DNA of 64,000 nucleotides from contig JACKLZ010000001.1 in the NCBI GenBank assembly GCA_024235675.1, forward strand, positions 496,001-560,000, written 5' to 3'. Origin of the DNA: Zoogloeaceae bacterium. Its GTDB lineage: Bacteria > Pseudomonadota > Gammaproteobacteria > Burkholderiales > Rhodocyclaceae. The notes under the pieces were generated by a model that made no database searches, was not told the origin of the DNA, and saw nothing but the letters and a program-made list of their open reading frames with translations. A program made the translations under genes and the position numbers. Positions 53,870 through 63,369 of the stretch are shown in pieces. Position 1 is the stretch's first letter; every line of letters starts with the position of its first letter.

Positions 53870-55519
53870 ATGACAAAGTATGTCTTCGTTACGGGCGGTG
53901 TCGTTTCCTCGCTAGGTAAAGGCATTGCCGCCGCCTCGCTGGGCGCCATCCTTGAGTCCCGCTCCATCAAGGTTACCCACCTTAAGCTTGACCCCTATAT
54001 CAACGTCGATCCCGGCACCATGAGCCCGTTTCAGCACGGCGAGGTGTTCGTGACCGAAGATGGGGCCGAAACCGATCTTGACCTTGGTCACTATGAGCGC
54101 TTCACCAGCGCCAAGATGTCCAGGCGCAACAACTTCACCACGGGCCAGATTTACGAAACCGTGATCAAGAAAGAGCGTCGCGGCGAGTACCTGGGCAAAA
54201 CGGTGCAGGTGATCCCGCACATCACTGATGAAATCAAGACCTTCATCAAGCGCGGTGCCGAAGGCGCCGACGTGGCAATCATCGAAGTCGGCGGCACGGT
54301 CGGCGATATCGAGTCCTTGCCCTTCCTGGAGGCGATTCGTCAGATGGGCATCGAAGAGGGCCGAAACGGCACCTGCTTCATCCATCTCACGCTGCTGCCC
54401 TACATCCCGACCGCTGGCGAACTGAAAACCAAGCCCACGCAGCACTCCGTCAAGGAACTGCGCGAAATCGGTATTCAGCCCGACATCCTGCTGTGCCGCG
54501 CCGACCGCTCGATTCCGGCCGACGAGCGCCGCAAGATCGCGCTGTTCTGCAACGTGATGCCCGAAGCCGTGATCGAGGCGCTGGATGCCTCTTCGATCTA
54601 CAAGATCCCGGGCCTGTTGCACGACCAGATGCTCGACGAGATCGTGTGTCACAAACTGGGCATTCTGGCGCGCGCCGCCGACCTGTCGGTCTGGGAGCGC
54701 CTGATTTTCGCGCTCGAGAACCCCGAGCGCACGGTCGATATCGCCTTCGTCGGCAAATATGTCGATCTCACCGAGTCCTACAAGTCACTGATCGAGGCCA
54801 TCAATCACGCCGGACTGCACACCCGCAGCAAGGTCAACATTCATTACCTTGACTCCGAAGTGATTGAAACCGAAGGCATCGGCGTACTGACCAAAATGGA
54901 CGCCATTCTGGTGCCCGGCGGTTTCGGCAAGCGCGGCACCGAAGGCAAGATCATGGCCATTCGCTACGCCCGCGAAAACAAGGTGCCGTATCTGGGTATC
55001 TGTCTGGGCATGCAGTTGGCGGTGGTCGAATACGCCCGCCACGTGGCCGGCATGGACGATGCGCACAGCACCGAATTCGATGACAAGACCAAGCACCCCG
55101 TGATCGGCCTGATCACAGAGTGGCTCGACCGTAGCGGTCAGGTCGAGCGTCGCGACACCGCATCCGATCTGGGCGGCACCATGCGTCTGGGTGGCCAGGT
55201 GTGCCACTTGACCGAGGGTTCGCTGGCGCGTGAAGTGTATGGCCGCGCCGACGTCATGGAGCGCCACCGCCATCGCTACGAGGTGAATAACACCTTGTTG
55301 AGCAAGCTCGAAAAAGCCGGCCTCAAGGTGTCCGGCCGCGCACCGGCCACCGATCTGTGTGAAATGATCGAACTGCCGGACCATCCGTGGTTCGTCGGCT
55401 GTCAGTTCCACCCCGAGTTCACCTCCAATCCGCGCCACGGCCACCCCTTGTTCACCGCCTTCGTCAAAGCGGCCATGGCCGCCAGCGAACCGAAGGAGAA
55501 GATCGATGAAACTGTGTGA
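53870..55519 (+). CDS. pyrG: CTP synthase
   Basis: 549-aa enzyme making CTP from UTP, ATP and glutamine. The N-terminal synthetase domain begins MTKYVFVTGGVVSSLGKG with the ATP loop. The C-terminal glutaminase domain has the nucleophile in YLGICLGMQLAVVEYAR and the HPEF triad part in FHPEFTSNP. The ATG at 53870 matches the family N terminus; the frame upstream to 53816 is not conserved-looking. It overlaps kdsA by 14 bp. Confidence 0.98.
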   Translation: MTKYVFVTGGVVSSLGKGIAAASLGAILESRSIKVTHLKLDPYINVDPGTMSPFQHGEVFVTEDGAETDLDLGHYERFTSAKMSRRNNFTTGQIYETVIKKERRGEYLGKTVQVIPHITDEIKTFIKRGAEGADVAIIEVGGTVGDIESLPFLEAIRQMGIEEGRNGTCFIHLTLLPYIPTAGELKTKPTQHSVKELREIGIQPDILLCRADRSIPADERRKIALFCNVMPEAVIEALDASSIYKIPGLLHDQMLDEIVCHKLGILARAADLSVWERLIFALENPERTVDIAFVGKYVDLTESYKSLIEAINHAGLHTRSKVNIHYLDSEVIETEGIGVLTKMDAILVPGGFGKRGTEGKIMAIRYARENKVPYLGICLGMQLAVVEYARHVAGMDDAHSTEFDDKTKHPVIGLITEWLDRSGQVERRDTASDLGGTMRLGGQVCHLTEGSLAREVYGRADVMERHRHRYEVNNTLLSKLEKAGLKVSGRAPATDLCEMIELPDHPWFVGCQFHPEFTSNPRHGHPLFTAFVKAAMAASEPKEKIDETV

Positions 55520-56342
55520 TTTCGAAGTCGGCATTGACCGGCCGTTCTTCCTGATTGCCGGGCCGTGCGTCATCGAATCGCGCGCGCTGGCCATGGAGAC
55601 GGCCACCGAGCTCAAGGCCATCTGCGCCGAGCTCGGCATCCCGTTCATCTACAAGTCGTCGTTCGACAAAGCCAATCGCAGCTCCGGCAAATCGTTCCGC
55701 GGCCCCGGCATGGCCAAAGGGCTCGAGATTCTTGCCGAGGTGCGCGAAAGTGTTGGTGTGCCCGTTCTGACCGATGTGCACAGCATCGACGAAATCGCCG
55801 CCGTCGCCTCCGTGGTCGACGTGCTGCAGACGCCGGCATTTCTTTGCCGTCAGACCGATTTCATCGAAGCCGTGGCAACCTGCGGCAAGCCGGTGAATAT
55901 CAAGAAGGGCCAGTTTCTGGCGCCGGGCGACATGAAGAACGTCGTCGACAAAGCCAAGGTCGCCAACGGCGGCGCGGACACCATCATGGTCTGCGAGCGC
56001 GGTGCGTCCTTCGGCTACAACAACCTGGTGTCAGACATGCGCTCGCTGGCGATCATGCGCGAGACGGGTTGCCCGGTGGTGTACGACGCCACCCACTCGG
56101 TGCAGCTGCCGGGCGGGCAGGGCACTGTGTCGGGCGGTCAGCGCGAATTTGTACCGGTGCTGGCGCGCGCCGCAATGGCAACCGGCGTTGCGGGCTTGTT
56201 CATGGAAACGCACCCGACGCCCGAAACCGCCATGTCTGATGGCCCGAATGCCTGGCCGCTGCCCAAGATGAAAGCACTTCTCACCACGCTGCGCGATATC
56301 GACGCGCTGGTGAAGAAAGCCGGCTTCCTTGAGCAGGCCTGA
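55506..56342 (+). CDS. kdsA: 3-deoxy-8-phosphooctulonate synthase
   Basis: 278-aa KDO-8-phosphate synthase, condensing PEP and arabinose-5-phosphate in LPS core synthesis. Recognised by FFLIAGPCVIESRALAMETA, FDKANRSSGKSFRGPG, TDVHSIDEI and VVYDATHSVQLPGGQG. A Cys in the N-terminal IAGPCVIES is normal for the family. Start lies within the 3' end of pyrG. The pyrG-kdsA-eno-ftsB order is a conserved proteobacterial cluster. Confidence 0.97.
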   Translation: MKLCDFEVGIDRPFFLIAGPCVIESRALAMETATELKAICAELGIPFIYKSSFDKANRSSGKSFRGPGMAKGLEILAEVRESVGVPVLTDVHSIDEIAAVASVVDVLQTPAFLCRQTDFIEAVATCGKPVNIKKGQFLAPGDMKNVVDKAKVANGGADTIMVCERGASFGYNNLVSDMRSLAIMRETGCPVVYDATHSVQLPGGQGTVSGGQREFVPVLARAAMATGVAGLFMETHPTPETAMSDGPNAWPLPKMKALLTTLRDIDALVKKAGFLEQA

Positions 56343-56390
56343 GCCAAGAACATTTATTAATCTAGAAATCTGAAGCTTGAGAGGACTGTT

Positions 56391-57680
56391 ATGAGTGCGA
56401 TTGTTGACATCATCGCCCGCGAGGTACTGGATTCGCGCGGCAACCCCACCGTTGAAGCCGACGTGCTGCTTGAGTCGGGCATCATGGGCCGCGCTGCCGT
56501 GCCGTCAGGTGCATCGACCGGTGCGCGTGAAGCCATCGAGCTGCGCGATGGCGATGCTGCCCGCTACCTGGGCAAGGGCGTGCTGCAGGCTGTCGAGAAC
56601 GTCAATACCGAAATCTCCGAAGCGCTCATCGGCCTGGATGCCGAAGAGCAGGCCTTCATCGATCGCACCCTGATCGATCTCGACGGCACCGAGAACAAAT
56701 CCCGCCTCGGCGCCAACGCCACGCTGGCCGTGTCGATGGCCGTGGCCAAAGCCGCCGCTGAAGAAGCCGGCCTGCCGCTGTATCGCTATTTCGGCGGCTC
56801 CGGCCCGATGAGTCTGCCGGTGCCGATGATGAATGTCATCAACGGCGGCGCACACGCCAACAACTCGTTGGACATCCAGGAATGCATGATCATGCCGGTG
56901 TCCATGGGCAGCTTCCGCGAAGCGCTGCGCTGTGGTGCCGAGATTTTTCATCACCTGAAGAAGATCACCGACAAGCGCGGCTACCCCACCACGGTGGGTG
57001 ACGAGGGCGGTTTCGCACCCAACGTCGCAGGCACCGAAGAAGCCCTCAACCTGATCCAGGAAGCCATCTCCGCCGCCGGCTACGAGCCGGGCACCGATGT
57101 GCTGCTGGCGCTCGATTGCGCCGCCAGCGAGTTCTACAAGGATGGTCAGTACATGCTCGCCGGTGAGGGCCTGACCCTGAGCGCCGACGGTTTTACCGAT
57201 TACCTCGCCACCCTGGTCGATCGCTTCCCGATCGTGTCGATCGAAGACGGCATGGCCGAGAACGACTGGGCCGGCTGGAAGCTGCTGACCGAGCGCCTCG
57301 GCAAGAAAGTGCAACTGGTGGGTGACGACTGCTTCGTGACCAACACCAAGATTCTGGCCCGCGGCATTGAGGAAGGCGTCGCCAACTCCATCCTCATCAA
57401 GATCAACCAGATCGGTACCCTGTCCGAAACCTTCGCGGCGGTCGAAATGGCCAAACGTGCGGGCTACACCTCGGTGATTTCGCATCGCTCGGGTGAAACC
57501 GAAGACAGCACCATTGCCGATATCGCCGTGGGTCTGAACGCCATGCAGATCAAGACCGGCTCGCTATCGCGTTCCGACCGGATCTCCAAGTACAACCAGT
57601 TGCTGCGAATTGAAGAAGACCTGGGCGATACCGCCACCTATCCGGGGCTCGGTGCGTTTTACAATCTGCGTCGTCGCTGA
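56391..57680 (+). CDS. eno: Enolase
   Basis: 429-aa glycolytic enzyme interconverting 2-phosphoglycerate and PEP. N-terminal AREVLDSRGNPTVEADV, PSGASTGAREAIELRD, and the signature LIKINQIGTLSETFAAV; SHRSGETEDSTIADIAVG near the C terminus carries the active-site SHRSGE. Ribosome site GAGAGGA before ATG 56391. Confidence 0.98.
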   Translation: MSAIVDIIAREVLDSRGNPTVEADVLLESGIMGRAAVPSGASTGAREAIELRDGDAARYLGKGVLQAVENVNTEISEALIGLDAEEQAFIDRTLIDLDGTENKSRLGANATLAVSMAVAKAAAEEAGLPLYRYFGGSGPMSLPVPMMNVINGGAHANNSLDIQECMIMPVSMGSFREALRCGAEIFHHLKKITDKRGYPTTVGDEGGFAPNVAGTEEALNLIQEAISAAGYEPGTDVLLALDCAASEFYKDGQYMLAGEGLTLSADGFTDYLATLVDRFPIVSIEDGMAENDWAGWKLLTERLGKKVQLVGDDCFVTNTKILARGIEEGVANSILIKINQIGTLSETFAAVEMAKRAGYTSVISHRSGETEDSTIADIAVGLNAMQIKTGSLSRSDRISKYNQLLRIEEDLGDTATYPGLGAFYNLRRR

Positions 57681-57731
57681 TTCGCCAATGAGCACCCGAC
57701 TTCGGCCGCGTGAACGGTAAAACAGGAAAAA

Positions 57732-57757
57732 TCGGGCCGGTGATACAACCGGCCCGA
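57732..57757. terminator. GC-rich hairpin between eno and ftsB
   Basis: TCGGGCCGGT and ACCGGCCCGA form a perfect 10-bp stem. The flanking A-run is on the left, so it looks like a terminator only for minus-strand transcription; on the plus strand it may attenuate between eno and ftsB. Confidence 0.5.
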
Positions 57758-57767
57758 CACCTATCCC

Positions 57768-58043
57768 ATGCGCTGGCCCGTTCTGATCTTGATGCTGCTC
57801 ATGTTGGCACTGCAGTACCCCCTATGGTTCGGCAAAGGGGGGTGGTTTCGCGTTTGGGAAGCGGAACGCCAACTGACGGAGCAGCAGGCGCTCAATCACA
57901 AACTTGAACAACGCAATGCCGGTCTGGATGCGGAGATCCGCGACCTGAAGACCGGCACTGAAGCCATTGAAGAGCGCGCCCGTTTCGAGCTCGGGCTGAC
58001 CAAACCCGACGAGATTTTTGTTCAGGTGCCGCAAAAGCGCTGA
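57768..58043 (+). CDS. ftsB: Cell division protein FtsB
   Basis: 91-aa bitopic divisome protein: an N-terminal membrane helix (LILMLLMLALQYPLWFG), a leucine/glutamine-rich coiled coil (LTEQQALNHKLEQRNAGLDAEIRDLK in pieces) and the conserved EERARFELGLTKPDEIFVQV end. FtsB joins FtsL and FtsQ to signal septal wall synthesis. Its place after eno is typical. Confidence 0.94.
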   Translation: MRWPVLILMLLMLALQYPLWFGKGGWFRVWEAERQLTEQQALNHKLEQRNAGLDAEIRDLKTGTEAIEERARFELGLTKPDEIFVQVPQKR

Positions 58044-58076
58044 GCCGCGAATCTGTGCCCGCGGCCCTGCACCGGG

Positions 58077-58508
58077 TCAGAGGATTTCGTTGATGTCTTC
58101 GCGCTGAAGCAATTCACGCTCGAAATTGCATTGTTCGTCACCCAGCGCGTCTCGTGCGGACACCACACCGATCGGCCGGCCCTGGTCGACTACCGGCACA
58201 TGCCTGAAGCCTCCGTCGTACATCATGTGCAAGGCGTGCCCCAGTGGCAGCGTCGGGCTCGCAGTCATGGGCTTGGCGGTCATGACTTTCGCCAGGGAGG
58301 TCACTGCGGGATCCAGCCCCTTGGCAAGCACACGGGTCAGCGCGTCGCGTTCGGTAAAGATACCCACCAGCGTACCCTTCTCGACCACCAGGATGGCACC
58401 GATCTTCGCATTGGACATGACCTGGGCGGCTTCGGTCACCGTCATCTCCTGTGACGCGGTGACGACCTGTTTTCCGGCAATAACATTCTGAATGCTGCGT
58501 TGTGGCAT
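58077..58508 (-). CDS. CBS-domain pair protein
   Basis: 143-aa protein made of two CBS domains (VTEAAQVMSNAKIGAILVVEKGTLVGIFTERD and LGHALHMMYDGGFRHVPVVDQGRPIGVVSARD in pieces), a Bateman module that normally binds adenine nucleotides. There is no effector domain, so it is probably a stand-alone sensor. It is convergent with ftsB. Confidence 0.88.
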   Translation of the reverse strand: MPQRSIQNVIAGKQVVTASQEMTVTEAAQVMSNAKIGAILVVEKGTLVGIFTERDALTRVLAKGLDPAVTSLAKVMTAKPMTASPTLPLGHALHMMYDGGFRHVPVVDQGRPIGVVSARDALGDEQCNFERELLQREDINEIL

Positions 58509-58531
58509 GGAATGCTCCTCAGTGTGGGGGG

Positions 58532-59059
58532 TTATCCGTCAGAAAATAGACTGCGGGCACCGTCAAAGCGTTGTGCAAAGTAGCGGTTGTTCATCCGCTC
58601 GACCCGAACTTTGCCTTTGCTGCTTGGCGCGTGGATGAATTTTCCGTCACCCAGATAGATGCCCATGTGAGAGTAGGGCCGGTTCTGCGTATTGAAAAAT
58701 ACCAGATCTCCGGGCTGAAGGCTGCCTGTCGGAATGACACGGGTTTGCGCGGCAATGCGCGCGGCGTTATGGGGCAGGCGCACGCCGCTGACCTGTTCGA
58801 CGACATAGCTCACCATGCCGCTACAGTCGAGCCCGGCCTCCGGGTTGCGACCACCGAATCGATACCCGGTCCCGAGCAGACCATAGGAAAACAGGACGAT
58901 TTGCTCGGCATCGCCGGGGTTGTCGAGTTGAACATGCTGGCCCTGATCGGTGGCCTGGCCGGGTACTGTGCGCACCGAGGGCAGCGTCGGAGCGACGGTC
59001 GAGCAGGCGGAAAGCGCAATTGCCGTCGCGACTGCAGCCAATAGAGCCGAACGATTCAC
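58532..59059 (-). CDS. NlpC/P60-family peptidase, lipoprotein
   Basis: 175-aa wall endopeptidase. The GTG start at 59059 is preceded by GGAG and opens a lipoprotein signal (AVATAIALSACS). The catalytic domain has nucleophile Cys in EAGLDCSGMVSYVVEQ, His in RPYSHMGIYLGDGKFIHAPS. It probably cleaves the stem peptide in peptidoglycan, like E. coli Spr/MepS. The frame extends to 59092 but without a ribosome site. Confidence 0.9.
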   Translation of the reverse strand: MNRSALLAAVATAIALSACSTVAPTLPSVRTVPGQATDQGQHVQLDNPGDAEQIVLFSYGLLGTGYRFGGRNPEAGLDCSGMVSYVVEQVSGVRLPHNAARIAAQTRVIPTGSLQPGDLVFFNTQNRPYSHMGIYLGDGKFIHAPSSKGKVRVERMNNRYFAQRFDGARSLFSDG

Positions 59060-59105
59060 GGCATCTCCGAACAAAAAGGGTGACACCAGCATAGAGCAAG
59101 CCTGC

Positions 59106-59543
59106 TCAGGCGTCCAGACGGAAAGTCACCGGCCCGTGGTTGGTCAGGCTGACATGCATTTCGGCCCCGAAACGACCGGTTTCTACCAAAGCATGCTGGC
59201 GACGGGCCTCCACCACCAGGGTGTCGAACAATCGCTCTGCCTGATCGGGCGGGGCGGCGGTACTGAACCCGGGCCGGGTGCCTTTTCGTGTGTCGGCCGC
59301 CAGCGTGAATTGCGGGACCAGCAGCAAGCCACCGGCCACGTCACGAACAGACAGATTCATCCGGTCGTCGGCGTCCTGAAACACGCGATAGCCAAGCAAA
59401 CGCGCCACCATGCGTTCCACGGTCGCCTGGGTGTCTTTGGGTTCGATGCCGATCAAGGCGAGCAGGCCGGGCCCGATCCGGCCAACGCACTCGCCTCCAA
59501 CAGTCACTTCTGCATGCGTGACGCGCTGTATGAGCGCGATCAC
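59106..59543 (-). CDS. dtd: D-aminoacyl-tRNA deacylase
   Basis: 145-aa DTD that hydrolyses D-aminoacyl-tRNA and Gly-tRNAAla. Motifs: MIALIQRVTHAEVTV, LLLVPQFTLAADTRKGTRPGF with the SQFT-like segment (here PQFT instead of the usual SQFT), and VSLTNHGPVTF in place of the usual NxGPVT. Length is normal. It overlaps the following gene by 4 bp. Confidence 0.94.
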   Translation of the reverse strand: MIALIQRVTHAEVTVGGECVGRIGPGLLALIGIEPKDTQATVERMVARLLGYRVFQDADDRMNLSVRDVAGGLLLVPQFTLAADTRKGTRPGFSTAAPPDQAERLFDTLVVEARRQHALVETGRFGAEMHVSLTNHGPVTFRLDA

Positions 59544-59857
59544 ACGGCGCTCTGTGACTGCACGCAGGTCTTGATCGCTTCGCCCGCACGAATGAGCTGG
59601 CTGCGATCGTGGTCGATACGCAAGGCGACCTCTGGGCTTTGGAACTGGCCTTCGCCGGTTTGAATCAGGGTGAAAATCCCGGTGCCCGAGCGAAAACGGA
59701 CGTGGTCGGTATGAATGGCAACAGAGAAGCGCTCGCCGTCGTGACAGACAAAACGTGCCTGACGTTCGGCGTTTGCGAGATCGGCATAGCCGGCAATGCC
59801 TGCTGCGGCAGAGCCGAGGGTCAGCACTCCGACGAGGAGTAGTGCAATTCGTGGCAT
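59540..59857 (-). CDS. Small secreted protein, possibly MliC-like lysozyme inhibitor
   Basis: 105-aa protein with a signal peptide (MPRIALLLVGVLTLGSAAAG). The mature part holds two Cys (ARFVCHDGERF and AIKTCVQ) with beta-strand pattern, resembling the MliC/PliC membrane-bound lysozyme inhibitor fold, but the diagnostic residues are not all visible. ATG 59857 chosen for the signal peptide; an upstream extension to 60010 overlaps the SIMPL gene. Confidence 0.6.
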   Translation of the reverse strand: MPRIALLLVGVLTLGSAAAGIAGYADLANAERQARFVCHDGERFSVAIHTDHVRFRSGTGIFTLIQTGEGQFQSPEVALRIDHDRSQLIRAGEAIKTCVQSQSAV

Positions 59858-59876
59858 GGTGATCGAGGTGTGAGAT

Positions 59877-60587
59877 TCAGTCGGTGAGTTCGATGGTGCC
59901 GTTGACTTGCACGGTGATGGTGCTGTCTCCGGTTTCGACGGGAGCGGGCGCAGCGGCCATTGAAGCCATCGCGCGGCCGCGATACATGGGCGTGGGAACG
60001 CCTTGTTCATTGATATTCAGTGCCTTGAGGCGATACTTCCGGCCGAGGGTGTCGGTGACCAGTTTTGCGCGCGCCTCGAAGGCCTTGAGCGCTTGCCGGG
60101 TGGCTTCATCGTTGGCCGCATGCAAGGTGGCCGGCGCCGGCATCAACTGCAAACTGCCGATGGCCAGCGTGGCTTGCAGCTCGCCCATCAGGCGTGACAG
60201 GGCGGGAATATCAGTGCTTTCGAGATTCAGGTTGCTGCGCATGCGCCAGCCGACGATGGTCTGGCTGCCCTTGCTGGCACTGCTCGCGCTGTTGTTGCTG
60301 TAAATCGGCCAGGTGGACGTGCCCGACGTTTTGACGGCGACGCTCTCGAACGGCTTGGCAATCTTCAGTGCCGAAGCCATGACCTGATTGACCTTTTGAG
60401 CGACCGCGGCGGGGTCGTCGGCACTCGCCTCGAAGTAGGCGTCCGCCCGGGCAAGGTCGTTCGGCGCGCTTGCCGTGCCTTGAGCAGACAGATCGACGGT
60501 CGGTAAGGCGTCGGCGGCCTGAACATTCAGGGCGGCGATTGCCATCAGCGCCATGGCAGCGCGCGTCCAGCTGGCGGCTCGTGTCAT
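59877..60587 (-). CDS. SIMPL (DUF541) domain periplasmic protein
   Basis: 236-aa protein with a signal peptide (ALMAIAALNVQA, cleaved near 24) and a SIMPL domain: LSAQGTASAPNDLARADAYFEAS, then IVGWRMRSNLNLESTD and the end STITVQVNGTIEL. Members bind in channel-like rings and some respond to oxidative or envelope stress. It is first in a likely unit with the MliC-like and dtd genes. Confidence 0.85.
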   Translation of the reverse strand: MTRAASWTRAAMALMAIAALNVQAADALPTVDLSAQGTASAPNDLARADAYFEASADDPAAVAQKVNQVMASALKIAKPFESVAVKTSGTSTWPIYSNNSASSASKGSQTIVGWRMRSNLNLESTDIPALSRLMGELQATLAIGSLQLMPAPATLHAANDEATRQALKAFEARAKLVTDTLGRKYRLKALNINEQGVPTPMYRGRAMASMAAAPAPVETGDSTITVQVNGTIELTD

Positions 60588-60740
60588 GAGTTGTCTCGTC
60601 CGTAAGGGGTAGCCACCTTATACCGGAAGCCGGCGCCGAGGGGCAGGGCGAGGGTGTAATCGATTGTGAATCAATCCGATCGTTGACGCCCGTTCGATGG
60701 CGCGGGATCATGCAGCGCCCCTGGATTTCTGGATAGTCGT

Positions 60741-61622
60741 ATGTCGTCTCATCGAGCCGGCGCGCTGTATGTGGCGTTGTCGGCCAGCTGCTTTGGCGCG
60801 ATGGCAATTTTTGCCAAGTACGCCTATCTCGATGGCGTGGATGTGGCAACGCTGTTGTTGCTGCGCTTTTCGATTGCTGCGCTGATCATGATCGCGCTCG
60901 TCGTCGTGCAACGACGCAGATGGCCGCGGGGGCTCAACCTGGGGCTGCTCGCGGCAATGGGTGGCATTGGTTATGTCGGCCAGTCCTTCTGCTTTTTCTC
61001 AGCGCTGGAATTCGCCTCTGCCGCGCTGGTGGCTTTGCTGCTCTACCTGCACCCTTTTATCGTGACGGTGTTGAGTGCGATCTTTTTCGGACAGGCACTG
61101 ACGCAGGTTCGGGTTGTGTCTGTGCTCGCTGCCCTGGTGGGAACGGGCCTCGTCATTGGCGCGGATGTGTCAGGGCAGCCCATGGGCATTGCCTTGGGCG
61201 TAGCGGCGGCGGTGATCTATTCGGCCTATCTGCTCACCGCCAATCGCGTCATGCGGCAGGAAGATCCGGTGGCAGCCAGTACGGTGGTCATGAGTTCAGC
61301 TGCGCTGGTGCTCGGCGCGATGGCGGCGTTCAATGGCGCGCAACTGCCGCAGAGTGTGTCTGGCTGGGCCGCCATTGTGGCGATCGCCGGCATCTCGACC
61401 GTCATCGCCATGGTGTGTCTGTTTATCGGCATCCAGCGCCTTGGCGCGGCGGACACCGCGACCTTGTCCACACTGGAACCGGTGGTGACCACCGTGCTGG
61501 CCGCGGTCTTTCTGGGGGAGCAGATCAGCAGCATGCAGCTTGTCGGCGGTTTGGTGATTCTTGCCGCAGTCATCGTACTGGCACGCTATAGCCAGCCGGC
61601 GCCCCGGCCAAGCAATCAATAA
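60741..61622 (+). CDS. EamA/DMT-superfamily transporter
   Basis: 293-aa inner-membrane transporter with ten predicted helices in two EamA repeats (N-terminal ALYVALSASCFGAMAIFAKYAYL, second repeat around 150-285). The end of the second repeat, LSTLEPVVTTVLAAVFLGEQIS, is typical of the family. Probably exports an amino acid or metabolite; substrate unknown. Divergent from the SIMPL gene; the 153-bp gap between shows no gene. Confidence 0.88.
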   Translation: MSSHRAGALYVALSASCFGAMAIFAKYAYLDGVDVATLLLLRFSIAALIMIALVVVQRRRWPRGLNLGLLAAMGGIGYVGQSFCFFSALEFASAALVALLLYLHPFIVTVLSAIFFGQALTQVRVVSVLAALVGTGLVIGADVSGQPMGIALGVAAAVIYSAYLLTANRVMRQEDPVAASTVVMSSAALVLGAMAAFNGAQLPQSVSGWAAIVAIAGISTVIAMVCLFIGIQRLGAADTATLSTLEPVVTTVLAAVFLGEQISSMQLVGGLVILAAVIVLARYSQPAPRPSNQ

Positions 61623-61626
61623 AAAA

Positions 61627-61648
61627 GCGCGCAGACTTCGCTGCGCGC
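61627..61648 (-). terminator. Terminator for the gamma-CA gene
   Basis: GCGCGCAG and CTGCGCGC (8 bp) are flanked by A6 on the left, which gives a T6 run on the minus strand. It ends the transcript of the gamma-CA-like gene and sits just after the convergent EamA gene. Confidence 0.8.
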
Positions 61649-61755
61649 CAAAAATACCTTGCCTGGAGGAGTGCGGACGTCGCTGAGACATCCAACGCCT
61701 GCACTCTAAAGGCAATCAAAAATCGATGTTTTGACCTGGATTAAACCCGGGGTCC

Positions 61756-62307
61756 TTAGGCGACGTAGCCGGCTGCCGACGGTGTGTCGATCCGGCGCAG
61801 GCCTTCTGCGTGCTCGGACAGATGGCGGACATAGTTTTTTGCGCTCGCGATCAGACCGGCAAGCTCTTCTTCGGTCAGGCTGCGAATGATGCGTCCGGGC
61901 GAACCGACCACCAGCGAGTAATCCGGGATTTCGCGTCCTTCCGGGATCAGCGCATTGGCACCAATCAAACAGCCACGGCCAATCTTGGCTCCATTGAGGA
62001 CGATTGCGTTGATACCGATGAGCGATCCGTCGCCAATTTCGCAGCCATGCAGCATGGCCATATGGCCGATGGTGACATTTGCGCCAATGGTCAATGGGAC
62101 GCCATCGTCGGTGTGCAGCACGGAGCCATCCTGCACATTTGAATTGTCGCCAATGGTGATGGGGTCGTTGTCGCCGCGCAGCACCGAGTTGTACCAGATG
62201 CTCACGTTCCGGCCGAGCACGACATTGCCCAACACCGTTGCGTTGTCGGCCACCCAGCTGCCTGCACCCAAGGTGGGGCTTCGATCATCCAGTGCGTAAA
62301 TCGCCAT
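61756..62307 (-). CDS. Gamma-carbonic-anhydrase-like hexapeptide protein
   Basis: 183-aa left-handed beta-helix protein (YrdA/CaiE-like). Hexapeptide turns run through NVVLGRNVSIWYNSVLRGDN and ITIGDNSNVQDGSVLH. The metal-type His residues are in SVLHTDDG and TIGHMAMLHGCEIGDG. Family members bind zinc but many lack anhydrase activity. The start ATG 62307 has GAGAGG upstream; the frame runs on to 62745 without sense. Confidence 0.9.
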   Translation of the reverse strand: MAIYALDDRSPTLGAGSWVADNATVLGNVVLGRNVSIWYNSVLRGDNDPITIGDNSNVQDGSVLHTDDGVPLTIGANVTIGHMAMLHGCEIGDGSLIGINAIVLNGAKIGRGCLIGANALIPEGREIPDYSLVVGSPGRIIRSLTEEELAGLIASAKNYVRHLSEHAEGLRRIDTPSAAGYVA

Positions 62308-62508
62308 TTTTTGTCCTCTCTGCTCGGGCGTCTGCGCGCCTGTTGACCGGTGTCTAGCGGCCCGAAAAACGGCAATCATATCAATCATATGCTGCGCTGC
62401 AAACTGAAAATTCTGTTTGAAACGCGGCTTTGAAGCGCGTTTTGGCAACGCCGGCGCGACGGCGGTGATAGCATGCCGGCTCATCAGGATTTTGCGAATC
62501 GCGCGCCA

Positions 62509-63360
62509 ATGCTCAGTTATCGCCATGCGTACCATGCGGGCAATCATGCCGACGTCCTCAAGCACTTGACCCTGGTGCTGACGCTGGATTATTTCAATCA
62601 GAAGCCCGCACCCTATTGGTACATCGACACACACGCTGGCCCCGGCAGCTATCGACTCGACCAGGGGCCCGCAGCGCGCACCGGCGAGTTCGAAACGGGC
62701 ATCGGAAAAATCGTCGGGATCAAACCGCGACCGAAGTCGGTACAACGCTTTCTCGAGACCGTCGGCTGCCTGGGGAAGACCGGCTTGCCGACGAACTATC
62801 CCGGTTCTCCTGACATTGCCCAGCGGCTGCTACGCGATGATGATCGTTTGCGCCTGTTTGAACTCCATCCGACAGACTTCGACGCCCTCGACAAGCACTT
62901 TGCTCATGCCGGGCGCAAGGCGCAGGTCAAGAAGACTGATGGCTTTGCCGCGCTCAAAGCCTTGTTGCCCCCGCCGACCCGCCGCGCCGTGGTGTTGATT
63001 GACCCGCCCTATGAGGTCAAACAAGACTACGACACGCTGATGGCGACGCTGGAAGATGGGCTCAAGCGCTTTCCGACTGGCTGCTATCTGGTCTGGTATC
63101 CCATTATTGGACGCCCGGAATCTCGCCGCCTGCCCAAAAAACTGCTCAAACTTGGCGCCTCGACCCAAAGCTGGCTGCATGCGACCCTGGAAGTGGCATC
63201 GCCAGCCGCTGATGGTCTGGGCATGACCGGCAGCGGCATGTTCGTGCTGAATCCGCCGTGGACGCTCGCTCAACAGTTGGCGGAGGCCTTGTCGTGGTTG
63301 AGTCAGCACATGGGGGTGGGCGCGCCGGCCCGTTATCAGCTCGACAGTCACAGTGAGTGA
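62509..63360 (+). CDS. rlmJ: 23S rRNA (adenine(2030)-N6)-methyltransferase
   Basis: 283-aa SAM-dependent methyltransferase that modifies A2030 in 23S rRNA. The N terminus MLSYRHAYHAGNHADVLKHLTL and the catalytic DPPY motif (VVLIDPPYEVKQDYDTL) are diagnostic. ATG 62509 gives the family length (E. coli 280 aa); a start at 62473 would add 12 residues. Confidence 0.95.
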   Translation: MLSYRHAYHAGNHADVLKHLTLVLTLDYFNQKPAPYWYIDTHAGPGSYRLDQGPAARTGEFETGIGKIVGIKPRPKSVQRFLETVGCLGKTGLPTNYPGSPDIAQRLLRDDDRLRLFELHPTDFDALDKHFAHAGRKAQVKKTDGFAALKALLPPPTRRAVVLIDPPYEVKQDYDTLMATLEDGLKRFPTGCYLVWYPIIGRPESRRLPKKLLKLGASTQSWLHATLEVASPAADGLGMTGSGMFVLNPPWTLAQQLAEALSWLSQHMGVGAPARYQLDSHSE

Positions 63361-63369
63361 GGCGTGCGA